Shown: positions 22,398 through 35,803, counted from the stretch's first letter. The stretch: 64,000 nucleotides of DNA from Cordia subcordata (GCA_028554755.1 JAPTOF010000010.1:2402001-2466000); one strand, 5' to 3'. Notes: generated by a model not told the origin, from the letters alone. Translations and numbers: made by a program.

Positions 22398-25300
22398 GTG
22401 GCGAATTTAGGTGAAAAAAACAACAATAATAATGACAATGAGAACAAAAACAATCGTTTGAGGCCATTGTCATTGAAACAAGCCATAGAAGAGGGCCAAG
22501 ATATTGAAGAAGAAGAAGAGGAGGAAGAAGAAGAAGAAGAAGAAGACCATAAGCCTTGTCTTATAAGGCTTTCACTTTCACCATCATCGTTGGATAACCT
22601 CAGAGAAATGGCTTGTTCCAATCTTAGTTGGTCTTCTGTTTTCAAAATCACCATTTTGATTCTCCTCATTGCAGCCATTATTACAGCTTGCTACACCCTC
22701 CCCATTCAAAAGGTTCGATCTTTATGCGTTGAATTTGCTTAATTTTGCCTTTTTTGCTTTTTTTTTTCCCCAGAATTATACATATTCTTCTCTGGGTATG
22801 TTTGTTTTGGTGTTTAGTTTCATTCCTAGCGTAAAGGTTAAATTTTTGGCGTTCAGCTTTCATTTTAGGCTCTGTTTTACCTTTTTTTTCTTTTTGGCTG
22901 GATTATTTGAGGCATTTTCTTAGCCGGGTATTTTCTCTTTTGGTGTTTAGTTTAATGATTTAGCTTATCAAAAACGTTCAATTTGGTTTCATTTTTCTTT
23001 TCTTTTTGCTGTTTTTTTGTTTTTTGTGGCATTTTCTTTTCTGGGGGCCTTTTTTTAAAGTTTTTGTTAGCTAATGAAACAGGTTCGCCTGTTGGCATTT
23101 GCTGTTCGTTTATGTTGGGTTCCTTTTTTCCTATGTTATTTTATGCATTTTCTAAGCTGAGAGCTGAGTATTTCTAATTTTGGTTGGCTAGTTCACTTTT
23201 GGCATTTGCATTTTGTTTTGTTTTAATAATTAGCTCCTTAACAATTTATATTCTTTGAAATGGATAGATTTTGTTGGTAGTTTGGGGTTGTTAACATGCA
23301 GAGGCCACGAGGCCTTTGAAATCCTAAGTTATTTACAGTGTCACCAATCAGAATGATTAACATTGAATGATTAACCAAGCAGATGAATTGTTCATCTAGT
23401 GGTTTATGGTTTTCTTTGTTTCATGTGTTTGAACTAGTTAGTGCTTTTAAATGCAAAATCTTGCTTCTATGGTGACATAATTTTTGTTTGGATACCGATG
23501 AGATCCATTTTACTTTGGCTTGTTTGTTTCAGAGATATAAGAATGGACTATCTTATCTTCAGGGTTTTTATTCTTCTTAGATAATTACATTTGCAGATGT
23601 TGAAGGATTTCTTAGTGTGGGTTGATCAGGATCTTGGTCCTTGGGGGCCTTTTGTCCTGTAAGTATAACATCTGTATGATATGTTCTTCTGTTTCCTCAT
23701 TGATGCCTCTAGATGGCTTTGCTGCATTTTATTGTTGAAAACATGGGGCTGACACAAAGTCTTGATCAACAGAATTCTTAAACAGATAATGGATAAGAAA
23801 AACAGAAAATACTTTTACATGATTATTTATTAAGAAAAATAGGAAAATATATTACACTAAGTATAAAGAACAGTCATTTTAACATCACCTTTTTAAATAT
23901 GAATTTTGGAGTAAAACTACACAATGTATGCATAATACGTCTACATTCTGTAGAATCATGATAAGCAGACATGTTTGGGTGATGGATTTAGAAGAAGTTG
24001 GATGACCACTTAGTATTTGATTGTCGTTCTTTGTAGTCATTCTTCAAGAACAAAAACTCTTTATCTCTCTCGCTTTTTGGTTTTGAATTCATGGACATTA
24101 TACCTGCACAAGGATATGGAGAATAGTGTCGCTTCAAACCAAATCTGGGCTTTACTGCCCAAAGTCTTCTCATTCACACTAATAAATAATTGAATCAATA
24201 TAGTGTTATGGCCTAGTTGTTGGACTTTTTCAGCCATCAGACTTCTAATTGAGAGTGCTAAATGTTCTAGTATTTCACGCTGACTTGTTTTTCTATGGTG
24301 CAAGGTTACTTGGAGTTGTATGCTTCTTACGTATAGTAATGGGTCATGAGTTGTATTGTATATGGTACTGCATGTCAAGACTAGAAATTTTGCTATTAGG
24401 ATGATGTCATCCATTTTATAACTTGGATGTGCTTTGAATACTCTGCAGGGCTGTTGCATACATTCCTTTAACTGTATTAGCAGTTCCAGCTTCAGTACTT
24501 ACTGTAAGTCCTTTCCCATTCTATTGCTTGCTTACATTAGTTTGATTTCCTTGAAATTGATGTCATTTAGCAACACATTCTCTGCTGTGATAGAGTTCAA
24601 AATTCCTCTAGTCAGCACATTTATGAATCAATTGACATTCTATGTTGTCTTCTTCCTAGTCTCTGTGGCTGGAAACCCTTGTTGGAAATTGGAATTAGGT
24701 AATCTTGTTAGGCAAGGAAAATAAAATCAAATTGGGCCAGTACAAAGCAAATGCTTGCCAAATTGTTCCAATAAAGGGAAGTTGGAGGAAGAGAGAATTA
24801 ATCGATCAATTTTCAACTGCAGAGCAGAAACAAAATTATAGTGGAGAATTAGTAAACCAAAATTTTTTTTGGGGAACTTATAGTGAATGAATTGTCAAAG
24901 AAACAAAATTGTGAAGTACATGGTAGCCAATAGGCTCCCTCCTCTGGTTATCCTTTCCTCCGACTTTCTTCCCCTTCCAACTGCCTGCTATTTGGCTTCA
25001 TGCCATCTCTGATATCATACCTAGATATTACGCTTCCCGTTGCTATAGCAAGTTATACTTCAGCAGAGGTGAACGCCTCCGGGAGTTGGGGTGGTGGCAC
25101 TGCTCCCTAAAGTTTTAAGACTTCACAATATTGCATTTTATCTTACAATAGAATACTCAAGGATTTTGTTTTTCTAACTCTTAAATTTTGAGATGTCCAA
25201 TTAGATCACAAAATATAGGAAACTTTTTCTTGTGAGGAAATCAGAGTTTTTTTCACTTTTGTTCCTTAATCTTCTTTGATACTTTGATAACTGTCAATTC

Positions 25301-27540
25301 TAAATCTAGATTGGGTAATACTGTACTTTTGGTATTGAAACTTGTTAGTGACAGGTGGCAGAGATTCAGTATTCACAAATATATACTGATAATCTTTTAT
25401 AGAATCCTAAATCACCAAATCAGTTTCTGAAACCAGTTCATCTGAAGAGGGACACTATTTACTAAACAGAAGATTTTTCTTGGCTCTTCATCATTTACGT
25501 TATTATGTTATCTTGGCCATTGTGCAATATTTTCATGTGTTACTGAGATAGGTGATGCTTATGGAGAAAAGTGCAACTGAGGAGATTTTTTGCTAGATCC
25601 TTCCTTGTCCACATGGACTGAAATCCTTTTTCATACTTATTGCATTTTTTCAGCTGGGTGGTGGCTATCTCTTTGGCCTGCCCATTGGTATTATTGCTGA
25701 TTCTGTTGGTGCTACTCTTGGTGCCGTGGCAGCATTTCTTCTTGGAAGAACAGTAAGAACTTAAACTGTTATCGGCCATATGTGTGTCATATTATAGTTG
25801 GAGATCAAATTTCTGAACACTGAACAGATGTGTTCTTTTATTTTATTTTATTTTCTAAATTTCTTTCTGACTTGTCTAAAACTTATCTCTTCTGAGCTGT
25901 AACTGAGCATGAGTTACACATTTACACTAATATCAAAATCTCAATTGCTGGTCTTTACGAACTTTTCTTGCATCATGTTCTTTGACCATTTATGGATTCC
26001 TTGAATGATTTATTCACTTATTTGACATTCAACTTTGATCCTTTCCACTTATATGATGTTTTCTGTTGAATACAGATTGGGAGGTCATATGTTATTTCCA
26101 AACTGAAAGACTATCCACAGTTCAGGGCAGTTGCTATTGCAATTCAGAGATCCGGCTTTAAGGTTTTCGTATTCAGAAAGACTTGTGATTTCTTTTAGTA
26201 TTCAGAAATTAAGTTTTTTTTACTTGATTAGTTTTACTTTTCTGGCCTCTATTTGTTCTAATATGGTTTAATCTTCGCTTTTGTATAAACCACTGTGTTG
26301 TGCTGACATTTATACTTGAAAAAATGATACCATTTTTATGCTAACTTGCTGTGTTTTGTCACACAGATAGTGTTGCTGCTTCGGCTTGTTCCGTTTCTGC
26401 CATTCAACATATTGAACTATCTATTATCCGTTACACCAGTTTCTGCGTGGGAGTACATGCTGGCTTCGTGGTTGGGAATGATGGTATCTACCTCGAACTA
26501 GCATCCTTAATATGATATGCAAGATCATCATCTTAAATAGCATCATCATTACCATTTCTTAGTTCATGCAAGGCCCTCATCTAAAATAGAATCATCACTG
26601 CCGTTTCATACTTCTCCCCGTCAAAACATGCTGCGTTGCAGTTTGCTCCATGTAACTACTTAAAGTTGTCTGCTCAAGTATGGCTGATATTATTCCCAAT
26701 GTCTCTGATGCAGCCAATTACGATTGCCCTAGTATATGTTGGAACCACTTTGAAGGACCTTTCCGATGTAACCCACGGATGGGATGGGTTTTCCAAGACC
26801 CGCGTTGTAAGTTCATAGTGCTTCTTTCTCCTGTCCGGTAGTTGACAAAGTTTATCCTGTTACACAAGCGTTATTCTTTAATGATACACCTGAGTCATGA
26901 TTGACGGAGGATAGTCTTGTATTCTTTTTCTTCCTGTGAACTGTTTTTAAGATTAGTATTTCTAGGAAGCAGATTGACAACCCTCTTTAACATTATGCAG
27001 GCATTCATTGCGTTGGGCCTTGTGGTATCAGGTGAGTTTCAGAAAAAGTGGCTAAACACTTCTTTGAACCGTATGCATGATATCAAATAGCATATTTTTA
27101 AGGATGTATATCCAAGTTACTCACTATCTATCTGTCACGCAAGCCATAAGACAGCAAGAGTTTGTTTTATTGGAAGGATGATGTGTTTTGTTTGAAAGGA
27201 TAAAATTTAGAACACTGCAAAAAGAACAGATTTTTTCTTTTTGAAACAATTGAAACAGAGGACAATAGTACTGCAGTTTGATTCTCTACTGTTCACATAT
27301 TTAAACTGACTTTGCCGTGGGGCAATTACTAATAATTTCATTCACTGATTTCTTGTGGCAGTGGTATTAATGATAGTTGTTACAAGAGTCGCGAAGGCTG
27401 CCTTGGAGAAAGCCTTGGGTGAAAACGAGGACTTAGACGGCCTTGGTTCACCTCACTTACCAATCCTGGCTGATACTTCTGTAAATCTCGACCAACAACT
27501 TATATTCAATGCACATCCCTCTCAACAAAATCGCGAATAA
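22398..27540 (+). CDS. VTT-domain membrane protein (TVP38/TMEM64 family), nine exons
   Basis: Exons 22398-22712, 23597-23658, 24449-24503, 25654-25752, 26076-26162, 26367-26483, 26714-26806, 27001-27031 and 27362-27540 give 345 residues. The plant family is annotated as SNARE-associated Golgi protein. The VTT core spans about residues 125-255 (GGGYLFG, FLLGRTIGRSYV, QRSGFK, LLLRLVPFLPFNILNYL, ASWLGMMPIT), with hydrophobic segments near residues 80-100, 125-145, 155-175, 207-245 and 277-295. Related proteins (VMP1/TMEM41/DedA clan) act in lipid scrambling or transport; that role here is inference. A run of Glu follows residue 37. The frame has no ATG before residue 71 (22608). The codon where a start is expected is GTG (22398-22400), preceded in frame by TAA at 22383. 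Start therefore unresolved: GTG use, an upstream spliced exon, or Met71. The donor of intron 1 (AAG|GTTCGA) is weak. Confidence 0.85.
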
Positions 27541-27622
27541 TACGTGTTCTTTCTGTAAATTCTTCACATATTCTTCTAAAGCTAAATCTGTCGATAAGCT
27601 GTTCATCTGTCTGATGATACGG

Positions 27623-27646
27623 TCTTCATCTGTATACAGATGAAGA
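27623..27646. repeat. 24-bp perfect palindrome in the 3' UTR region
   Basis: The arm TCTTCATCTGTA at 27623-27634 is followed directly by its reverse complement, with no spacer. It lies about 83 bases after the VTT gene stop codon and so probably in its 3' UTR. It could form a cruciform in DNA or a hairpin in RNA. It is not followed by a T tract, and no function is known. Confidence 0.85.
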
Positions 27647-28540
27647 GAATCTACTTATTTAGTGGCAGAGGTTAATAGATGGAGGATAACACTGATGAAG
27701 AGAGAAACTAGTGGGTGTAATGCAGTTTTGATGATCTTGAGTTATACCCTGCACAGCTGTGTTGAGAATGATCCTGAATTGTTTCTCTTTCTAGCTTAAG
27801 CTTAACGAAAGTCATACTGTAAAAATATAAACCCCTTTAGTCAATGTCAGATTCTTGTATCTACTTCAAGAATGGTATAAACTTGCTGCAGTTCAGTGAT
27901 GGATGTTTAGAAAAATGATATTCCTGACTCCTGAAGTTACTGTTGGTGTGTCAATCGAACCATATAATTGGTAAAGAAAACTACATCCTCCTAAAGAGAG
28001 GAAGCACTGGATCAAAACAAACTAAACCAACTCTAATCTCACTAGATCAGATAAACTGACACATTGTAAATAAATACGAGTCAATTCTACACCCAGAAAC
28101 CAACATATCTTGAAAGACAAACACTAACATGGAAGGTTGGTGAAGAGTATGGTTAATTCAAACATGTAGAATTTACTCCACTGTTTTCATTGTTGGAGGA
28201 AGATGCTTATTCTAGCCTTGGAAGAAAAGTATCAAAAGGCACAAACACAATGATGAGAGATGAAGCAACATCATATTTTTACTCATCATGAAACTTTGTA
28301 TGCATAATGGGGAGCCATTTGTTACTTTTACCTGTCTAGACAAACACAAAGTGAAATGTTAGTTGTTGCTGGAAAAATATAAACAAATCAAATTTAAAAC
28401 CTTCCATTAAGAATCTACAGGGCCCCCCCTTTTCCTGCTTTAATTTGCTTTCTGTTACAAGCTACAATGACCCACAGAGCCGAAAGTTTTGGCGAATATG
28501 ATTTATATCTCCTCAGAAGTTGTCAAAGTTAGGAATTTCC

Positions 28541-29038
28541 ATGCCAATGGTGATCAGAAAAGCAAAGACTCGTGGAGATAAAATGCAAGGCTTTAGCCTT
28601 CTTTCCTTTGTGAAGTGCTTCAATGGCTGCAGAGATCATACTCAAGTCTCAGGACTTGGAACAAGAATTTGGAACTTTAGTGACAAATCTATTGAGCTTC
28701 AGATAAGGGTGGGATCAATACTAAAGAAAGCTCACACATTGAAGCCAGGCGGGTCGAAGAGGCTGAAATGCAAGAGCATTTACAGGGCTTACATGCCAGG
28801 CAGGCACAAGGGAGGCGGCAATGGAGGCGTTGGAATGCGCAGCTTGTTGTATTACTATGATGAAACATGCCATCCTTATATATGGATACATGACACTGGC
28901 TGTGATTTCTCCAGGATGGTTAAGCAGCAGTATATCAGTCTTGAAGATTTGACGGATTGTTCTGAGATCAGAATCTTCAGGGATCATCAGAGAGGTTGTA
29001 TCGCGGTTCGCAAGAAAGCTAGAGCAGATTTTTGCTAA
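28541..29038 (+). CDS. Conserved-looking plant protein of unknown function
   Basis: A single frame of 165 residues from the first ATG at 28541. The composition is not low-complexity and codon use looks coding. Visible features are a Cys-containing N-terminal part (VKCFNGCRDH), a basic stretch KPGGSKRLKCKSIYRAY (residues about 67-83), a Gly-rich linker (residues about 88-98), and a C-terminal half with SLLYYYDETCHPYIWIHDTG and KQQYISLEDLTDCSEIRIF. It ends in a basic tail. There is no signal peptide or membrane segment. It resembles a small plant-specific family by eye, but I cannot name it. Met15 is an alternative start. A splice acceptor-like TCCTCAG lies 28 bases upstream of the ATG, so a 5' UTR intron is possible. 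It lies 1.0 kb after the VTT gene on the same strand. Confidence 0.7.
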   Translation: MPMVIRKAKTRGDKMQGFSLLSFVKCFNGCRDHTQVSGLGTRIWNFSDKSIELQIRVGSILKKAHTLKPGGSKRLKCKSIYRAYMPGRHKGGGNGGVGMRSLLYYYDETCHPYIWIHDTGCDFSRMVKQQYISLEDLTDCSEIRIFRDHQRGCIAVRKKARADFC

Positions 29039-30933
29039 AATTTTAGTACTTTTCTAGTTAAAGTGTTGTACATCAGAAATTTGAAACACATCTTCTCATT
29101 TCATTTCCTTTTTCTTCACCTTGTTTTACGTGCTCGAAGATTTCATCCGCTGTTGAGGTATTTGAGCTTTCCCTGTTTTGTGATTACTTAAAAAGGGTTG
29201 TAAGAAATGTGATCAGAATGCAATTTCTGAATGTTGGTTGTTGCTGAAAACTTCTTTTGTAATGCAATCTCTCAAGAATGGTTGGAAAGTTTTCCATTAG
29301 ATTATTTACTCCAGAAAAGCATATCAAATTTCTGTCTTTACATTCTCAGCAAATATATTGCATATGGAGAAATCTGTCACCAACTATGCAGAAGATTTGA
29401 GATATCCAAGAAATTGAATCTCCATTAGATTTTTTTTATTTTTAATTAAAAAAAAAAAGGCATTTTGATGATAACTAGAAACCAGGAAACATAGTGATAT
29501 AGCTGTGTACTTGTCAAAATGATTTCTCCTTGTTGAAAATAATACAAATGGTCTGATGATTCAAGGCACTAGCGCTGATTGTGGGCATGTGGTGCCATGA
29601 TGGTTCTCATAGAAACTAAGAATCTTCGCAATTACGTTGACAAGAATCTTTATCTGGTGCTCGTTGCTGTAACCACCAAGACTGGTATTTTATTGGCTCT
29701 ATTATTATCTGCTGCTTGTCTTAAAAGTGAAGTTTTGCAAAATTAAGCATCTGACTAGGAGCTCTAAGGTAAATAAATGAATACAACAAGATGATTTTTG
29801 GCTATATCAAAAGCAGTGTATGTTGGACTCAGCTTCAATCCACCTTGGCACTTTTTCATTTTTCTTTGCGCTAAGTAAGCTAGAGATGTGAGGTTATTTT
29901 ATAAAGTGATGACCTAAATTCAAATTCTTACCAACAGGGAAAAATTTCTTGAGTCACTGCTGGAAGTGTAGTTAACTGGAGTTGTCAATTAACCTGCAGA
30001 ATCTTGCGTGTACTTGTATTATTCTCACTATGGGGTTCGATTTGTGTAATGATTTATGTCCAATTACTAATTTGTCACCGCGTTAAGTCTAATTAAGTAG
30101 TCCAAATATTTAAGCCCACATTTGTTCAGTTGCTAGGCTAACGGGCAACCGAATCATAAACCATACTCCAAATGGGACTCAATAACTTGAAGATGGGCCA
30201 ATTCTGGGCCTTGTTCTGAAGAAGTCCAACCAATAAAATTCCAATGCGTGAGCTAAAATGACCCAAAACATTTTGGGAACTACAATTCCCAACTTGAAAA
30301 CCATGTGGCTTCTGGGTTTGGTGCCTTGGTGATCTGGAAATGTTTTTTATTATTAAATAATCTAATATGCTTTAGATGTCCCCAGATGCATGATTTCTGA
30401 GTAGGGATTTTCAATACTACTTTGTTCCTTTGCTTCAAGTTTCAGCAAACATTCGCCTTTCCCCTTTTCTTTTTTACCTTGAAAAAAAAAAAAAAAAGAT
30501 GGTAGAACATGGTCATCACAAAAAAGAAAGAAAAAGTATATTCAGGGGATAAAAATGACCTGATGAACATTCTAGGCTGCAGAATTTTTTTAATTTCTTT
30601 TCTTTTTTCTTTTAACACTTTCAGTGTTCTACAAACAGCCAAAAAGGGAAGCTGGAAGAGAATATTTGCCATGGAAGTTAGCAATAAGAAAGCCAAAAAC
30701 ATTGAGAATCTGCAAAGCATGGGTTGGATGGGTGCTTCAAAAGATTTTTAGCTTCTCTCTCTTTCTCCCTGGATCTGACCACTACAAGTTACAAAGTTTT
30801 TTCTGTAACATTATGAAAGCTTTTGTATCTTTGTTAGCTCTCTCTGCATGGTTTTTTTTGCTTTCTAGGGGACCATCTTAAAGAGCCTGGCTGTATGTGG
30901 CAACATCTTACAGATCTGTAATTTCGAGCATCG
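29039..30933. other. Intergenic stretch, no supported gene
   Basis: Short frames only. A 48-codon frame near 29600 looks protein-like but stands alone. Homopolymers include an A run near 30482-30497. Nothing else was recognised. Confidence 0.4.
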
Positions 30934-31080
30934 TAAGAGATAAATTTGATAGTGATATGCTGTCTAAATTATTTTTTTTTTAGCGTATCACTAATTAACT
31001 CGTATATTATAAGAGATAAATTTGATAATGATATATTGTCTAAATCATCTTTTCATAATCACATCACTAGTTAACTATCA
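30934..31080. repeat. Two diverged 76-bp tandem units
   Basis: The unit starting TAAGAGATAAATTTGATA at 30934 is repeated from 31010 with a period of 76 bases. The second copy has scattered substitutions (for example GATAGTGATATGC against GATAATGATATAT). Older than the duplication at 20468. Confidence 0.85.
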
Positions 31081-31100
31081 TTGGCTCTCCCTTGCTCACT

Positions 31101-31115
31101 CCCCCCCCCCCCCCG
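31101..31115. repeat. Poly(C) tract
   Basis: A run of about 15 C, unusual in this AT-rich DNA. A similar tract occurs near 36725-36738. Such runs are prone to length errors in sequencing. Confidence 0.85.
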
Positions 31116-31175
31116 CAACAAACCCAACAAGAAAAAGAAAAATAAATCATCATACATGTATATATGCTGGAACCA

Positions 31176-31235
31176 AAGAGTAGTTCAAGTAATTGAAAAT
31201 ATTTTTCCTACAATGATGGCCTATGTTCGAGTCTC
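31176..31235 (+). repeat. tRNA-related (SINE-like) fragment
   Basis: GTAGTTCAAGTAATTG resembles a pol III A box. TATGTTCGAGTCTCA, about 45 bases later, resembles a B box. This is the spacing of tRNA-derived SINE heads. No target duplication was identified, so the limits are only those of the boxes. Confidence 0.4.
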
Positions 31236-34200
31236 ATACACACACAACTAGCGCTAACAGTGCAGAGACCGAAAAAAGAGAAAGGGATACAATTTCAGTG
31301 GTATTATTAAGTTTTACTGTCAATGCCATTCAATATTCTACTGCATATGTGACATGCTTAATTGATTACGCAAGTTCAAGTCATGTGTTAAAGCTTTACT
31401 TTTATTTTTGTTAATGGTCATAGCCCACTTACAAATTTACTATTTCTGGACTCTATGACGGACCCCCTTCCATGCAAGAGAAGTAACAAAAAGGATAATT
31501 TGGAAGTGGATATAAAAAACAATTCGAGATCTTTAAGTTTGATATGCTCATAGGTGAGGTATGGGACACTGCGCACTATGTTTAATCCTGTAAAAGTCAA
31601 AATGCCGCCGTGAATTAAATTGTAAACTTTTAACTCCTCTATTAACTTTTTCTTTTTCATTCACGAAGAAATATTTTTCGGGGTTTAAATTCACGATCTT
31701 TGTCACACAACGATAACTTTTATAAATGCAAAAGGCAAAATTATGTATTGTGAAACTGCTAAATAATTTATGATCTTTGCTCTGATATTGCTGCAGTTTT
31801 CAAGACCATGAAAAAGGTAAGAAAATCAAAAGAACTTCCAAGCTGTGCTTACTGAGGTGTTTACACTTAGAAAAATAACTTTCACTATTTTTTCACAAAA
31901 AGTGCTTATAAGCACTCAAAATAAGCATCGGCAAACACTCTCTCCAACTATCCAAACCATGGTTGTGACAGATGAGACAAGAATTAGATAGCGATGAGAT
32001 AATTCAATCTAAAGGTTCAAAATTTAATCATGAAGCTGCCCAGAGAAGCAGCCATGAAAATTATATGACAGTTGACAGCTAACTGAAGGATGAGTAAAGA
32101 AAGAAAAGTTGTCACTCTCAGATGGACCAGCCCCTCTCATGCAACCATGATCAATAATGTTTTCTCCTTGCAGATTCCTTCCTGCTGCAGAGGTACATCT
32201 ATTTTGACATCTTGTTTCAGATTTTTTTTCTTTTACCCTCCATTTTTTCTGATTATTTGGAGGATACAATTAAGACAATTTTACTTGTTAGAAGTTATCA
32301 GAATTGTTTGTAGGGTCCCCATGTCAGAAATGTGAAAGGGGAGGAAGAAAGAAAAATGCTGAGTTCATCACAGAGAAAAATTTAATCATCTGATTTTACC
32401 CTTATTTAATGCAGAGAGAATACATCCCAAGCAAGAGTATGCTTCTGAGAAGCAAATAACACAAAAATTAAAACGAAGACAAAAGAATTAGTGCAGGTAG
32501 TTGGATGTTGCATCTTGCAATTCTGTCAGTATTAGAATTAGCAAATATCTCGTTCATAATATCATTACATTTTGAGTAAATTCTTTCTCATAACGATGCA
32601 CCAAAGATAAACCATCGCTCATAAGTAAATTTGAATCTTGACACTCCATTCATCATCTTCCCTTATGTAGTGATGATTTCATGGAACCTTCCCCCAGTGT
32701 CCTGTGAGAGCCAAAAATGGTAGAAATAGAGAAAACGAAAGACTGAAAAAGCCATGTGGTTGTTTGGTGCAATTTCACAGATGAATTTTCCCATATTAAT
32801 CTTCCTCTTCTTCTCATCATCATCACTCGAAATACCACAGTCCATGTGGTGCACATGCAATTTTCACAACATAACTAGCAATGGGGCACGGCATAATTGC
32901 ACAATTCTAAAAATCGAGAGGACAAGAAAAGGGTGTAAAATCAATCCCATATCTGTTTATGAAACAATTAATAGTGACTTGATTTTTTCTATTGCGTTTA
33001 TTCATCACAATTTCACTAGTACAATTCATACTACACCGATAAGGAAATTTGTACGTTGATTCTCTATATATCGTAACAAAGTCTTATGGGGTCTGGTTAA
33101 GCGTGGGCCAAATCTTGATTGACTATTTTTACTTTTACGGAATAGATCTGTTTATGGCGTTATAATATTTTGACCAAGTCGAGTAGTATTATTCTCACGA
33201 CTTGATAGATTCTTTGGGTCCAAGAGTCTTGTTAGGAGGCCTCTAGTCATACCATTCGCATTTTATACTTGTTGTGCACTAACATATGATATTTATTATA
33301 CAAATAAATGCCGCAATTAATCTTTCAAAATAGCACCAATTAAATTATTACATTTGACACCTGTCGATCCGACATAGCTGGCTGACTATGTCCTAAACCT
33401 CGATAGACTTAGTGCCAGATAGATGAATTGCACTCGGTCCACCACGATAATAGTATTCAACAACTACAAAATTCCGTTCATAACATAATGACAATTACGA
33501 GGCGGGACTCACTTCCTTCTCCTATCCAACACATAGGTCAATAATCAATTCCTCTAATTAATGTGGATAACAACTGTAAGGTTCGTCTTCATTAAAAGTA
33601 TCATCACTTTCTACCAGAAATTAGATTAAACAGCTAACGATCATTTTCTCGTCATGTTTGTTGTTTGGGCCAAAAGGAATTAATTCGCAATTTATTAGAT
33701 AATCATAATCGCTACATTTAATAGATCGTGAACCTACTATAGGGCAGAACTAAAGAACAATCTTTGGGAAACATAAGAAAACAAAAATCTGGAGTATATT
33801 TTGGGAAGCATTACTGCACTATGAATTTGTATTAAAGAGTAAATTTAATATAACTCTATCTGGTATGAGTTACTCGTTTTTTTTTTAAAAGAAAAAATAG
33901 ACCAGTATGCATATAGAAAGCAACAAATGGAGCCTTAAAAGCAATTTCAATGCAATTATAATACCAAACAAATTAAAGAGATGTCAGTCCTTAAATTATA
34001 CGCTTTAGCCCATGCAAGTCACTCAGAATTTAGAAATCTCTTGCCAAGTCCCAAATGAAAACAACAGTTTATTTTTTCTAACGTAAAAAAGGTAAAATGT
34101 CAAACAATGTTAGTATACAACGGTAAATTAGTATGTTATGTATTATCGATTTTTTGCCTCCCTTCTGGTTTAATCATTTTCTAGTTAGGGCATGTTTCAC

Positions 34201-35803
34201 AAATACCAACTAATTGTGATCTTGAACAAATTAGGATCTTAAGCAAGAAAAAGCAAAGTTCAAGAGTATGCAATTAATTACCATTATCACTCAACTCCCA
34301 TGAATTGTTTATATGAGCATTTGAAGGATTTAAGTGAATTGCTTGCTATCAACCATACATGTATTGTTTTGTGACATGAGTATTGTCCATAAAATAGAAA
34401 GCAGCACCATTATATTCAGCTTCGTGTTCACTTGACTGATTGATGCTTTAAAAAGAAAATGTAAGCGGAATGTGCTTTATTTAAAATTCTTTTCATTTTA
34501 TATGTTGACCACATATTTTGATTTGAAAAGTAAAATGTAAATGTATATCTATTTTTTTAAGGCAGATAGCGTCAGATGAAGTTAGACTAATGTGGAACAA
34601 AGAACTCCTATTTTCGTCCATCAAACTCCTACAAGTGGATCTAGAGGATCTTCAATATGGTAACTTTCAAGAGAAAACAAGAACCCATAATTAACCATTT
34701 AATTTATACATTTGTTAGTCTTTCTATGAATATGACACATTATGAAGCTCAGTTGAATGGCCAATAAATTTCTATGCGCTTCATCCTCACAGTTACTTTT
34801 GAGAAAAAAAACATTGTAGTGTTGTGTGACAACACGAATTAACAGCTTCAATGTGTTATTTTGAATTTTTATTTCTCCATGGTTGGTTTTTCTTTTCTTT
34901 TTTTTTTCCTTTTAAATGACAAGAAAATTCACTTGACAAATACTAACCACCGGAAATACTAGTGGAGCTGTCCACCAACTGATGAACTTATATCTTGTTC
35001 TAAGAATGCACCAAGTGAATTACAAATAAACTTTAAAAATATAAGAAGAAACTCGGACTTGAATGTAAGTTAAAAACGTCCTCAACGTTAACCAGAGTCA
35101 TACCATGGCAGGGGGCTATTCTCAATTTTAGTTATAAAACAGCAGCTCAAGATTTTCGCCATTTACCCCAAATCAAATGATACCACAGGGGAAACGAGAA
35201 GCCAAAGCGTAGAAGCAAACGTTGCAGTAACCACCAAAGTTTTCTTCTCGTCACATTTCACACTTCCTTTGCCGGCAAAGGAACACTTAAAAAGTCAAAT
35301 TAAAGTTTTGAAATATAAAGAAAACACAATAGGACAATCGCACAAGAGTTTCATCATGATATTAGACTTTTAAGAGAGACAGAGACATACATTAGCTTCA
35401 TGATCACGGGCGCAGAACTAGAGGGAAAAAAAGAAATTAAAGCTTAAAAAAAGGCTTTGCATCTCCATCTATGGCCCGGTTTTATATGTCTTTCTCACCT
35501 AAATTGTTGCTAAAGTAACATATGATTAAACTTGAAAGTGGTTGTAATAATTGCTACATTGTATACACAGATATCTTAATCCCATTTTCTTCCAGGAAAG
35601 CCCATGGTCCAATACTATATTTCCAATGACAAAAATTGTTATAAAGTTAATGGGTTTTTAGTGGAAGAAGCAAATTTAAGATTTTTGTTTAACAAGAGTT
35701 AAAAATACACGAGCATTTGGTCTTATTGAGAAAAGTTTCATGGACCCTACCTAATGTTGTCGATAAATTTATCGAATATCTTTTACATGTAACAAAAGTA
35801 TGG
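31236..35803. other. Non-coding stretch, no gene seen
   Basis: The open frames of 60-100 codons lack domains and are not supported. A small inverted-repeat unit near 31855-31955 (GAGGTGTTTACAC ... GGCAAACACTC) may be a MITE remnant. Otherwise this is AT-rich sequence. Confidence 0.4.

Noticed and set aside
29598..29745. 48-codon plus-strand frame (starting MVLIETKNLRNYVDKNLYL) that looks protein-like
   Set aside because: It vaguely resembles part of a coatomer delta-type sequence, but the match is short, has no flanking exons and cannot be supported by eye.
32020..32070. Possible microRNA precursor: TGAAGCTGCC followed by a short hairpin
   Set aside because: Only the first ten bases resemble miR167. 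The rest does not match and the stem is too short.
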